Shown: positions 8,569-15,390 of the stretch, in pieces
How positions within the stretch are numbered: the stretch's first letter is position 1
Layout: each line of letters opens with the position of its first letter
From: Clostridiales bacterium
GTDB taxonomy: Bacteria > Bacillota > Clostridia > Tissierellales > Sedimentibacteraceae
Direction: 5' to 3'
Assembly: GCA_003457065.1 (NCBI GenBank)
Contig: DMJQ01000144.1
Location: 1-18,010 of the forward strand
DNA length: 18,010 nucleotides
Position numbers and translations under genes: made by a program
The notes under the pieces: generated by a model
What the model was told of the DNA's origin: nothing
Database searches by the model: none
What the model saw: the letters and a program-made list of their open reading frames with translations, nothing else

Positions 8569-8670
8569 ATTGTCATGAATAACCGCATGTCTCGTTCTTT
8601 ACAGTAGGCGAAAAATCTCATCGCTCATTGTTAGAATTGGCATGAGACCCTTATGCTCCTCGTTGACAAT
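8569..8670. repeat. Nested inverted-repeat element between walR and walK (probable degenerate dispersed palindromic repeat)
   Basis: The outer arms are ATTGTCA (8569-8575) and TGACAAT (8664-8670). The inner arms are TCTCAT (8616-8621) and ATGAGA (8642-8647). The right arm read in reverse goes ATTGTCA, then GAG/AGC-rich bases, then TCTCAT. This resembles the short palindromic repeats (TGTCATTCTGAGCG...GAATCTCAT type) scattered between genes in many Clostridia. The arms are unequal (53 and 29 bases), so the copy is degenerate. By hand count 8521-8700 is about 44% G+C, above its neighbours. It contains no plausible gene. Identity as a dispersed repeat is inference from recalled motif patterns. 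Confidence 0.5.
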
Positions 8671-8722
8671 CGGTATTCATATTCTTTCTGCTGCTCATGA
8701 TAACATGCTGGCATTTCAGTCA

Positions 8723-9406
8723 TTACCTGCTTTTGAAATAATAACCTGTTCCTCTCTTTGTGATTATATATTTGTCATCTTCTGTTTCAATTTTTTCTCT
8801 TAGCCTTCTCACGGTTACATCAACTGTTCTTAAATCCCCGAACTCGTAGCCCCATACCTCTTTTAACAGGTGCTCTCTGTTAAACACCCTGTCTGCATTT
8901 AAAAACAAATATTTCAGAAGATCAAACTCCCTGTTGGTCAGATCAATTATCTCATTATCCCTGCTGACCTCGTAAGTGTTCATATCAATTGTCAGATTGC
9001 CCGCATTGATTATTTTGGATTTCATTTCCTCATTGATATTGGACAATTTTACTCTCCTGAGATTAGCCCTCACTCTGGCTATCAGTTCTTTATTGCTGAA
9101 TGGTTTTGTGATATAGTCGTCTGCCCCAAGCTCCAGGCCTGTGACCTTATCGTTTTCTTCTTCCTTTGCCGTAAGCATAATTACGGGCATAACATATTCC
9201 ATTCTAATCTCTTTTAAAACTTCAAAACCGTTTTTCTTAGGAAGCATAATGTCAAGAATCACTAATTCAGGGTCCATTTTATGGACCATTTTAACTGCTT
9301 CATCTCCGTCATATGCGGTCTCAACTTCAAAGCCTTCTTTTTGAAGATTGTATTTTATTATTTCCGCTATTGGTCTTTCATCATCTACTACTAATATTTT
9401 AGGCAT
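8723..9406 (-). CDS. walR: WalR (YycF) response regulator, OmpR/PhoB family
   Basis: This is a 227-residue two-domain regulator. The receiver domain (1-120) shows the acidic pair Asp8-Asp9 (LVVDDERP), the phospho-acceptor Asp52 in VILDIMLP, Thr in MLTAKEE and Lys in DYITKPFSNKELIARV. The C-terminal winged helix carries DLTNREFDLLKYLF, VWGYEFGDLRTVDVTVRRLREKIE and ITKRGTGYYF, close to the WalR/PhoB consensus. Phosphorylated by WalK, it regulates autolysins and envelope genes and is essential in many Firmicutes. It is the first gene of the locus, behind an extended -10 promoter and an AGGAGGT ribosome site. The divergent neighbour is an AprX-like protease gene. Identification as WalR, and not another PhoB-type regulator, is supported by the adjoining walK-yycH-yycI. 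Confidence 0.96.
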   Translation of the reverse strand: MPKILVVDDERPIAEIIKYNLQKEGFEVETAYDGDEAVKMVHKMDPELVILDIMLPKKNGFEVLKEIRMEYVMPVIMLTAKEEENDKVTGLELGADDYITKPFSNKELIARVRANLRRVKLSNINEEMKSKIINAGNLTIDMNTYEVSRDNEIIDLTNREFDLLKYLFLNADRVFNREHLLKEVWGYEFGDLRTVDVTVRRLREKIETEDDKYIITKRGTGYYFKSR

Positions 9407-9436
9407 AACTACCTCCTGTTACGATTGTTACAAATT

Positions 9437-9445
9437 ATTATACCA
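9437..9445 (-). promoter_or_regulatory. walR promoter, extended -10
   Basis: On the minus strand TGGTATAAT (9445-9437) is a perfect extended -10 (TGnTATAAT). No strong -35 lies 16-18 bases upstream; TGTTCA at 16 bases is the best. Transcription should start near 9430, leaving a short leader before the AGGAGGT site and ATG at 9406. A near-direct repeat GTAAC-n4-GTAAC (minus strand, within 9418-9431) overlaps the expected start. Confidence 0.65.
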
Positions 9446-9509
9446 CGTTTTTCAAAAATGAACACCATCTTTAATTAAAAGCATAAATTAATTTAGGTAG
9501 GTGAATATT

Positions 9510-10679
9510 ATGAAAAATCATATAGATTACAGCAAGCTTTGTCCAATCATCAGAGGGCAGCTATATTCAAGCAATAGTAATATTATACCGGTTATTATAG
9601 CTTATAAGACCGACAAGAAAATAAAGGAAGGTAAGATTTCCTCTTTATCTAATAAATTGAATTGCAGCCTTCCCATCGTAAACGGCTGCGCCTGTGAAAT
9701 GAGCATAAACTCAATATTGGAGCTTACTGCAGACCCTGATGTTGAATTCATCAGTTATGATGCAAAGGTATTCGCAGTGATGGATGTGGCAAGAAAAGCA
9801 GTCGGTGCCGATCTGGTTTTAAATACCGGCTATACAGGCAAAAATGTCACGGTTGCCATTATAGACACCGGAATATCTCCCCACGCGGATTTGATATACC
9901 CTTCAAACAGAATAGTCGGCTTCAAGGATTTTGTAAACAACGAGACAAGAATGTACGACGATAACGGACACGGAACGCATTGCGCCGGCATCCTCGCAGG
10001 CAGCGGATATGCGTCAAAAGGAAAATACATGGGCATAGCTCCGGAAGCAAATATATTATCGATTAAAGTCCTGGACGAAAACGGGAACGGCAATACTTCT
10101 GATATATTGTCCACCGTTCAGTGGATTATTGAAAATAAGGAGGTTTACAAAACAAGAATTATAAATTTTTCACTGGGAGCCATCGCTCAGTACAGAGAAA
10201 AAAGAGATCCGCTCGTTAAAGCAGCTAACCGTGCAATCGAAAATAACTTTATCGTCATTGCGGCTGTAGGCAACAGCGGGCCGCTTAGAAATACAATTCT
10301 TTCCCCGGCTACAAGCAGACATATTATTTCGGTAGGTGCCTTGGACGACAATAGAACTCCTGAATTAAATGATGATGTCATTGCCGAATTTTCAAGCAGA
10401 GGTCCCACTCTTGACAGAATAAGAAAGCCCGACCTGATTGCGCCGGGCGTAAATATAGTGTCTCTTTCAAATACAAGTTTAACAGGCTACACAACTTTAA
10501 GTGGAACATCAATGTCAGCTCCCATGGTATCGGGAGCGGCCGCGCTTTTATTAAATGAAAACCCTGACTATACTCACTTCGATATTAAAAAGAGGCTCCT
10601 AAATGGATGCTCAAGGATAAAAGCTTCAGCCTACGAGCAAGGCGCAGGAGTACTGGATATAAACAGAATTTTCTCATAA
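9510..10679 (+). CDS. AprX-like intracellular subtilisin-family serine protease (S8)
   Basis: This 389-residue serine protease has the full catalytic triad: Asp119 in VAIIDTGI, His154 in NGHGTHCAG and Ser334 in SGTSMSAP. The oxyanion-hole Asn255 is in AAVGNSGP. Residues 1-95 resemble a short I9-like propeptide, ending with the motif MDVARKAVGAD that leads into the catalytic core. No signal peptide is visible, so it should act in the cytoplasm, as AprX and related intracellular subtilases do. The best start is the ATG at 9510, spaced six bases from AGGTAGGTG; an in-frame GTG at 9501 lies within that Shine-Dalgarno sequence and is unlikely. It is divergent from walR and is followed by its own terminator. 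The physiological substrate is unknown. Confidence 0.93.
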   Translation: MKNHIDYSKLCPIIRGQLYSSNSNIIPVIIAYKTDKKIKEGKISSLSNKLNCSLPIVNGCACEMSINSILELTADPDVEFISYDAKVFAVMDVARKAVGADLVLNTGYTGKNVTVAIIDTGISPHADLIYPSNRIVGFKDFVNNETRMYDDNGHGTHCAGILAGSGYASKGKYMGIAPEANILSIKVLDENGNGNTSDILSTVQWIIENKEVYKTRIINFSLGAIAQYREKRDPLVKAANRAIENNFIVIAAVGNSGPLRNTILSPATSRHIISVGALDDNRTPELNDDVIAEFSSRGPTLDRIRKPDLIAPGVNIVSLSNTSLTGYTTLSGTSMSAPMVSGAAALLLNENPDYTHFDIKKRLLNGCSRIKASAYEQGAGVLDINRIFS

Positions 10680-10684
10680 ACATG

Positions 10685-10705
10685 ACCACCGGTTCATCCG
10701 GTGGT
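10685..10705 (+). terminator. Rho-independent terminator of the subtilase gene
   Basis: ACCACCGG (10685-10692) and CCGGTGGT (10698-10705) form an 8-bp GC-rich stem with a 5-base loop, followed by TTACTTTAA. It lies six bases after the subtilase stop codon. Confidence 0.8.
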
Positions 10706-10796
10706 TTACTTTAACCTTAAGTTCTCGCAAATAAGGATGATTTAAGATAAATCAAATATTTTTACATAAGCAAAACAATTTCTTCATTTATTGTAC

Positions 10797-10927
10797 AAAA
10801 TTTAAACTTCTCTGCATCCATAAAATGCAGAGAAGCAGATCAAGGTGCCTTACATCATTCATATAGAATATGTTATCAAATCATGGTACCATTTACCTCT
10901 TTGCACCTTAACACATATATAATAGTT
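10797..10927 (-). ncRNA. Candidate ~130-nt non-coding RNA ending in an intrinsic terminator
   Basis: On the minus strand an extended -10-like TGGTAAAAT (10942-10934) precedes an AT-rich start. Next comes AAGGTGC (10909-10903) paired with GCACCTT (10848-10842), enclosing about 54 bases. Inside are two small stems, GGTA/TACC (10897-10894 with 10888-10885) and CATAT/ATATG (about 10872-10860). Directly after is CTTCTCTGCAT (10835-10825) paired with ATGCAGAGAAG (10817-10807), an 11-bp perfect stem followed by TTTAAATTTT, a convincing terminator. No open reading frame of note lies within. The next gene downstream is convergent, so this is not an upstream riboswitch for a gene here. It could be a stand-alone small RNA, or a structured 3' end of the GGDEF transcript 140 bases upstream. 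I recognise no family: SRP RNA, tmRNA, 6S and GEMM signatures are absent. Confidence 0.42.
10807..10835 (-). terminator. Rho-independent terminator, minus strand
   Basis: This is a perfect 11-bp stem (10825-10835 with 10807-10817) with a 7-base loop. On the minus strand it is followed by TTTAAATTTT. It ends the candidate small RNA and any read-through from the GGDEF gene. Confidence 0.75.
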
Positions 10928-11018
10928 AATTTAATTTTACCATGTGTTTCCATTTTTTAAAAGGCTTTTTTAAATTTTTTTTATTTTTTACTTTATCCAT
11001 GTCGGAAAGTGATATATG

Positions 11019-11068
11019 AAAGGGGTTTTTCCATAATAAAAGTAGACATTTTAGTCCCCTTTATTATG
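11019..11068 (-). repeat. Two mutually exclusive stem-loops at the 3' end of the GGDEF gene
   Basis: CATAATAAA (11032-11040) is a perfect complement of TTTATTATG (11060-11068), which spans the GGDEF stop codon. AAAGGGG (11019-11025) is a perfect complement of CCCCTTT (11056-11062). The two stems share 11060-11062, so they cannot form together. No U-run follows on the minus strand. The remaining part of this gene-free stretch, 10943-11018, is only a very A/T-rich tract. Confidence 0.4.
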
Positions 11069-11951
11069 ACAGTATTATGCCTTTGCCCATTGACTGGGCT
11101 TTGGATGTAAGATTTTCAGATCTTTCGATAAATTCTTCTATTGACTCTCCCTCGTATTCCACAATGGAACCGCACACGCTTAATTTATAGTTCAAATTCA
11201 AGCTGTAGCTTTCTATTTCCTTTTTAATTTTTTCGGTCATTATCTTGGCTATATCAATATCAACATTATTTAAAATAATCATAAACTTGTCGTTTCCGTA
11301 TCTCCCCACAACATCTATCTTTCTGGCGTTGGAACTTAAAATGTGTGCCACATCCTGGAGCATTGAATCCGCTTTGTCCATTCCGTATATCATGTTTATT
11401 TTCTTAAACTCGTCAATATCAAGAACAAGAAGGCAAAAGTTAATTCCTTCTTCTTTATTATTTAAAATACTGCTTTTTATGCATTCATTCATAAACTGGA
11501 AATTGTACAGATTGGTTAGCATATCTACATTTGCTCTTGATTTCAGGTTATCTTCCAAGTGCTTTATTTCTCTTTCCATTTCAAGCACTCTTCTTTTCAT
11601 TTCCTTCTTCTCGGTCATGTCCCGCATTGCTATATAAAAGGTGTTATCTTCAAAACCAAAGACGCTGAATCTGATATATCTTTCAAAACCCGTTACGTAT
11701 TGCTCAATGACTTTATGATCACTTGTCATGGCAGCTTCGCTTAAAATTTTAGGCCAGTCAAAGATAGATTCTGTAACAGACGGAAAAACATCCGTAACTT
11801 TTTTATACAATATATCTTTCAATGGCATGTTTAGGAGGTTTTCTGTCTGTCTGTTCGCATAAATTGTCTCAATATCAATATTTCCTGAATTGTCCTTCAC
11901 TATCCTGAACTGCACAACCGCATCAGATATGTAGTCTAAATATTTTTTCAT
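11064..11951 (-). CDS. PAS-GGDEF domain protein with degenerate active site
   Basis: This is a 295-residue protein with no membrane segment. Residues 5-115 form a PAS-like sensor (ending FYIAMRDMTEKKE), residues 116-140 a charged coiled-coil linker, and residues 141-295 a GGDEF domain that begins at DMLTNLYN. The metal-site segment VLDIDEFKKIN (176-186) is kept. The signature loop reads GRYGNDKF, so GGDEF has become GNDKF (219-223). The second Gly and the fourth-position acidic residue are lost, the latter to Lys222. The allosteric I-site RxxD is intact as Arg210-Lys-Ile-Asp213. From family knowledge such proteins usually do not make c-di-GMP but may bind it. The gene lies 30 bases after recX and likely shares its promoter. 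The start has an AGAGGGGG site. Confidence 0.87.
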   Translation of the reverse strand: MKKYLDYISDAVVQFRIVKDNSGNIDIETIYANRQTENLLNMPLKDILYKKVTDVFPSVTESIFDWPKILSEAAMTSDHKVIEQYVTGFERYIRFSVFGFEDNTFYIAMRDMTEKKEMKRRVLEMEREIKHLEDNLKSRANVDMLTNLYNFQFMNECIKSSILNNKEEGINFCLLVLDIDEFKKINMIYGMDKADSMLQDVAHILSSNARKIDVVGRYGNDKFMIILNNVDIDIAKIMTEKIKKEIESYSLNLNYKLSVCGSIVEYEGESIEEFIERSENLTSKAQSMGKGIILS

Positions 11952-11981
11952 TGTATCCCCCTCTTTCTAATGTATTGTAAT

Positions 11982-12641
11982 TTAATAATCCTCGTATTCG
12001 TCAAACTCTTCACAATTTACGTCAATCAGCCGTGAAACCGCCTTTCGCACTACACTGTACTCAAACCCTTTGTTAATAAGAAAACTCGACAATTTAATGT
12101 TTTTTTTGCGGGTATCATTTTCTTTTAACGTCCTTAACTTTTTAGCCCCAATAAAGCATGCCCTTTCTATTTCATCTTCCTCGGACACAAGTTTAAGCTT
12201 TTCCTCAATTATGTTTCTTTCAATTCCCTTTTCATACAATACTTCTTTTATTCTTCGCTTTCCGTATTTGCAAGCATTTAGCTTACTGCTTATCAACATT
12301 TCGCTGTATCTTTCGTCATCTAAATATTTCTGCTGTTTTAACTTTTCAATTGCACTGTCGATAAACTGATCGTCATATCCTTTTTCCCGCATTTTATCTC
12401 TGAGCTGTTTTTCACTTTTGGCACTTCTTGACAACACGGACACCGCATAATTATATACGCTGATTTCTTCTTCTGCCTTCAGTATTTCTTCTATGAATTC
12501 ATCCTCCAGCTCCTTATTTTTTGCCAGGGAATACTTAATCATAATATTCAAATCAATACCAAAGGCAAAATTATCATCCAGGTAAATATTTACTCTGTCC
12601 TTATTCTTTTTCTGGTACTCAATTTTGGTAATTTTCTTCAT
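11982..12641 (-). CDS. recX: Regulatory protein RecX
   Basis: This 219-residue, highly charged, helical protein matches RecX, which binds RecA filaments and modulates recombination and SOS induction in the cytoplasm. Visible family features are the N-terminal ITKIEYQKKNKDRVNIYLDDNFAFGID, the motif SRSAKSEKQLRDKMREKGYDDQFID and LDDERYSEMLISSK. KYGKRRIKEVLYEKGI and the C-terminal LINKGFEYSVVRKAV, also three-helix repeats, complete the pattern. Length is in the Firmicutes range. The start is set by a GAGGATG site. A strong promoter lies directly upstream. recA is not in the window. The downstream partner is the PAS-GGDEF gene, an unusual neighbour. Confidence 0.93.
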   Translation of the reverse strand: MKKITKIEYQKKNKDRVNIYLDDNFAFGIDLNIMIKYSLAKNKELEDEFIEEILKAEEEISVYNYAVSVLSRSAKSEKQLRDKMREKGYDDQFIDSAIEKLKQQKYLDDERYSEMLISSKLNACKYGKRRIKEVLYEKGIERNIIEEKLKLVSEEDEIERACFIGAKKLRTLKENDTRKKNIKLSSFLINKGFEYSVVRKAVSRLIDVNCEEFDEYEDY

Positions 12642-12665
12642 AATACATCCTCGTGGATTTTCTAT

Positions 12666-12694
12666 ATTTTATCATATGTATCGAAAATTATCAA
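12666..12694 (-). promoter_or_regulatory. recX promoter (sigma-A type)
   Basis: On the minus strand TTGATA (12694-12689) is followed after exactly 17 bases by TAAAAT (12671-12666), with a TG one base before the -10. The -10 lies 24 bases upstream of the recX start codon. No LexA-type box was recognised around it. Confidence 0.72.
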
Positions 12695-12713
12695 TAAATG
12701 TATTTTTTAATAG

Positions 12714-12739
12714 AAAAAAGGAATAACACGCGTTATTCC
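12714..12739 (-). terminator. Rho-independent terminator of the decarboxylase-secDF-thioesterase operon
   Basis: On the minus strand GGAATAAC (12739-12732) and GTTATTCC (12727-12720) form a perfect 8-bp stem with a 4-base loop, followed by six T. It begins eight bases after the thioesterase stop codon. Confidence 0.9.
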
Positions 12740-12747
12740 TTCAAAAT

Positions 12748-13167
12748 TTACTTTAAATTTTTCGCAAGCTCCCTTAATGTAAGTTCTTCTTCATCATCCG
12801 TTTCATCCAGTACTAAGCCGTGAGGTATCTTATTACCGTCATCGTCTACAGAAATAAATGTGATGAATCCTTCAACAGGTTTAGTCCCGCTTATTTCGGT
12901 TTCCATCTTTGTATAAACAACAATGCTGGTTCTTCCCAAATGAACAACCCTGCTGGTGAATTTTACAATATCGCCGTTATTTACCGGGTGCTTGAACAAT
13001 AAACCGTGTATGTTCAGGCATACTACATTTTTTGGTTCTCCTATTGTTGATGCGGCGGCAATAAATGCCGACTCCACAAACCATTCTGCTGTCCTGCCGG
13101 CGAACAATGTGCCGTGATGATTCAGTTCCTGCGATTTTACTAATCTTGAACCTACATACTCCTTCAT
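12748..13167 (-). CDS. Acyl-CoA thioesterase, hotdog fold (YciA/BACH-like)
   Basis: This 139-residue single hotdog domain would hydrolyse acyl-CoA to free acid and CoA. The N-terminal motif LNHHGTLFAGRTAEWFVESAF (15-35) matches the helix-entry motif of the YciA/BACH group, and NIHGLLFKHPVNNGDIVKFTSRVVHLGRTSIVV is the usual core strand pattern. In many relatives an Asp sits two residues after the conserved Trp. Here that position is Val31 and an acidic residue, Glu32, follows, so catalytic details may differ. It starts 17 bases after secF with a GGAGGAAAG site and is the last gene before the operon terminator. The link with protein export is unexplained. Substrate chain length cannot be predicted. 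Confidence 0.86.
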   Translation of the reverse strand: MKEYVGSRLVKSQELNHHGTLFAGRTAEWFVESAFIAAASTIGEPKNVVCLNIHGLLFKHPVNNGDIVKFTSRVVHLGRTSIVVYTKMETEISGTKPVEGFITFISVDDDGNKIPHGLVLDETDDEEELTLRELAKNLK

Positions 13168-13184
13168 AACTTTCCTCCGCTAAA

Positions 13185-14099
13185 TTATAATGCCGAAGCT
13201 TGTTTTTTATTGTGCCACATAACCAGCATCGGACCTGCCAGACATACTGTCGAATAACATCCGCTTATTATTCCTATAAGCATTGGTACGGCAAATGTCT
13301 TTATGGAATCAATATTGTACATGTAAGCAAGTATGCATACTATCAAAATGCTTATGCCTGTTGAAAGGCTTGTATTGATTGATCTTGACAATGTCTGATT
13401 TATGCTGGAATCAACCAGTTCCTCAAAAGATTTCTTAGCATAATACGGCTGATTTTCCCTTATACGGTCATAAATAACTATCGTATCATTTATGGAGTAA
13501 CCTATTATTGTAAGAGTTACCGCTATAAATGAATCATTAATGGGCATCTTGAAAATTATAAATGTAAAGAATACTACAAGCACATCGTGAAGCATGGCTA
13601 TGAGCCCTATCACGCCTGCAGACAGCCCGGAGATCTTTTTAAATCTGAACCTTACATAAAGTATAATGAATAATGACGTAAGAGCTATTGCTATTAAGCC
13701 GTTTATTAAAAATCTGTTTCCTATAAAAGGCTCTACAACACTGGATTCTGATAATGTTAAATTAGCCTCTGGGAATTCTTCTTTTAATGCCTTATCCAGC
13801 TCTTCCTGATCTCTTGCTTCAAGACCGCTGTTTCCGGACAGATTCAGTACTATCTTCTTGCTGTGTGTCGACAAATCATCAGTCAGCTGCACCTCCGTAT
13901 TCCTGTTCAATACTTCAGATGCCTTGCTTGCAGCCTGATCTGGGTTTATTTCTCCTGTATATGAATATTTGATTATTGCCCCTCCCTTAAACTGAATGGA
14001 CAAATTGACTCCGTTAATAATTAAAGAAATAATCCCTGCCAGCATTATAGCGAATGAAATAGCAAAAAATATTTTCCTTTTTTTATAAAATCTGATCAT
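13185..14099 (-). CDS. secF: Protein translocase subunit SecF
   Basis: This 304-residue inner-membrane protein partners SecD to use the proton or sodium gradient for pulling exported proteins across after SecYEG/SecA. Helix 1 is at about 10-31, then the periplasmic-side P4-like domain after the FKGG motif. Five more helices follow from about residue 130. Conserved membrane motifs are visible: GLIAMLHDVLVVFFTF, TLTIIGYSINDTIVIYDRIREN and SRSINTSLSTGISILIV. Its ATG directly follows the secD stop (TAAATG), so the two are translationally coupled. SecD and SecF are separate genes here, unlike the fused SecDF of Bacillus. Length is typical. Confidence 0.96.
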   Translation of the reverse strand: MIRFYKKRKIFFAISFAIMLAGIISLIINGVNLSIQFKGGAIIKYSYTGEINPDQAASKASEVLNRNTEVQLTDDLSTHSKKIVLNLSGNSGLEARDQEELDKALKEEFPEANLTLSESSVVEPFIGNRFLINGLIAIALTSLFIILYVRFRFKKISGLSAGVIGLIAMLHDVLVVFFTFIIFKMPINDSFIAVTLTIIGYSINDTIVIYDRIRENQPYYAKKSFEELVDSSINQTLSRSINTSLSTGISILIVCILAYMYNIDSIKTFAVPMLIGIISGCYSTVCLAGPMLVMWHNKKQASAL

Positions 14100-15365
14100 T
14101 TATTTTGCCTCCTTTACTTTCATTCCATAAAGGGATTTCTTCATGAATGCATTGTTCATGCTGATTGATTTTGTCATTATCTTTGAAGCTGTAACGCCTG
14201 AAACAAAGTTTAATATACATCCTACCATAAGAGTATAACCAAATGACAGCATGGAACCGGTTCCGAATATCATCATTATTACTGCAGCAGCTATTGTTGT
14301 TATATTTCCGTCAAACACCGCCGAAAATGCTTTGTCATAACCTGTGTCGATGGAATATCCCAGCGATTTGCCTTCATTTAATTCTTCGCGGATTCTCTCA
14401 GAAATTATTACGTTGGCATCCACACCCATTCCGATTGACAATATGATACCTGCTATACCTGTAAGCGTCAGCGTCATCTGCGGTACTGAAAGAGCCAGCA
14501 TCTGCACCGATACCTGAAGAATAAGCGCCAGACAGGCAATTACTCCGAGCATTCTGTAATATATAAGCATAAACAAACCTACAAATATAAATGCAATTAT
14601 TCCTGCTTTAATCATGACATCAAGAGCGCCTGAACCCATTGTAGGTGTAATTGTGCTGTGATTTTTTGATATGAGTGAAAACGGCAGAGCACCTGAGTTA
14701 ATTTTATCTGACAATGCTTTTGCTTCTTCCGTACTTCCTATATTTGAAATCACGGAGTTTCCTCCGGTTATTTTTTCATTTACCATAGGTGATGATATTA
14801 AAGTTTCATCCATGTAAATAGATATTCTTTGATTTACAAGGTTTCCTGTTGCTTCAGCAAATAATTTAGCTCCTTCATCATCAAATACCAATGTAACTAC
14901 CGGCTGATTAGTTTTCTTATCCAGCTGAACCTTGCTTTCCTTAACATGTTCGTTCTCGATTAAAACATTGCCCTGAGGATCTCTGAATGTAAGTTTTGCA
15001 GTTTCGCCGAGTTCGGCAATTGCTTCCTGCGGATTGAAGTCTGTTTCTCCGGATTTCCACGGAAATCTTATTATAATATGTCCGCTGTTCTTATCCACAG
15101 TTATTTCCCTGTCCAAAATATTTTGAGCATCCATTCTTGTTTCCATTATTGCTCTTGCTGTTGCAAGCTCTTGTTCTGTAGGAACCCTGTCAAGATTGGC
15201 AGGCTCGAATACGGCTTCTACTCCGCCTCTTATATCTATTCCGAATCTTATTTCCTTCATGCCTTTTATCTTAATCGACCCTGCATTGATACCAAACACT
15301 GCTGTCAATGCAATTGCTGCTATTAAAAGCATGACAAGGATATACGTATGCTTATTAATTCTCAT
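14100..15365 (-). CDS. secD: Protein translocase subunit SecD
   Basis: This 421-residue SecD has helix 1 at about 8-26 and the signature RFGIDIRGGVEAVFE near residue 40. A periplasmic P1/head region with TARAIMETRMDAQN and ITGGNSVISNIGSTEEAKALSDKINSGALPF follows. The C-terminal membrane block contains LTGIAGIILSIGMGVDANVIISERIREE. The conserved Asp in this block belongs to the ion-conducting path in characterised SecDF. The protein is shorter than the ~615-residue E. coli SecD, as usual for Firmicutes-type proteins with a reduced P1 domain. It starts 25 bases after the small gamma-like gene with an AGGAAGG site. No yajC, the common neighbour, is present; the small membrane gene upstream occupies that place. 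Confidence 0.96.
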   Translation of the reverse strand: MRINKHTYILVMLLIAAIALTAVFGINAGSIKIKGMKEIRFGIDIRGGVEAVFEPANLDRVPTEQELATARAIMETRMDAQNILDREITVDKNSGHIIIRFPWKSGETDFNPQEAIAELGETAKLTFRDPQGNVLIENEHVKESKVQLDKKTNQPVVTLVFDDEGAKLFAEATGNLVNQRISIYMDETLISSPMVNEKITGGNSVISNIGSTEEAKALSDKINSGALPFSLISKNHSTITPTMGSGALDVMIKAGIIAFIFVGLFMLIYYRMLGVIACLALILQVSVQMLALSVPQMTLTLTGIAGIILSIGMGVDANVIISERIREELNEGKSLGYSIDTGYDKAFSAVFDGNITTIAAAVIMMIFGTGSMLSFGYTLMVGCILNFVSGVTASKIMTKSISMNNAFMKKSLYGMKVKEAK

Positions 15366-15390
15366 TTTTCCATCCTTCCTATTGAAAAAC

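Noticed and set aside
8640..8710. Short minus-strand frame (27 codons) in the walR-walK gap
   Set aside because: It has no convincing ribosome binding site, the residue make-up is not membrane- or toxin-like, and it is explained by the repeat element.
9418..9432. Canonical WalR box upstream of walR
   Set aside because: The published consensus needs two TGTWAH hexamers separated by five bases. Here the second half is CGTAAC and the spacing is three bases.
10797..10927. Riboswitch, SRP RNA, 6S RNA or tmRNA
   Set aside because: The closing stem plus terminator first suggested a riboswitch, but no gene lies downstream in that direction. The conserved bases of SRP RNA, purine, GEMM, fluoride or preQ1 classes are absent, and the length is too short for 6S or tmRNA.
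10883..10960. Short plus-strand frame of 25 codons starting ATGGTACC
   Set aside because: No ribosome site precedes it, and it overlaps the structured region of the candidate small RNA on the other strand.
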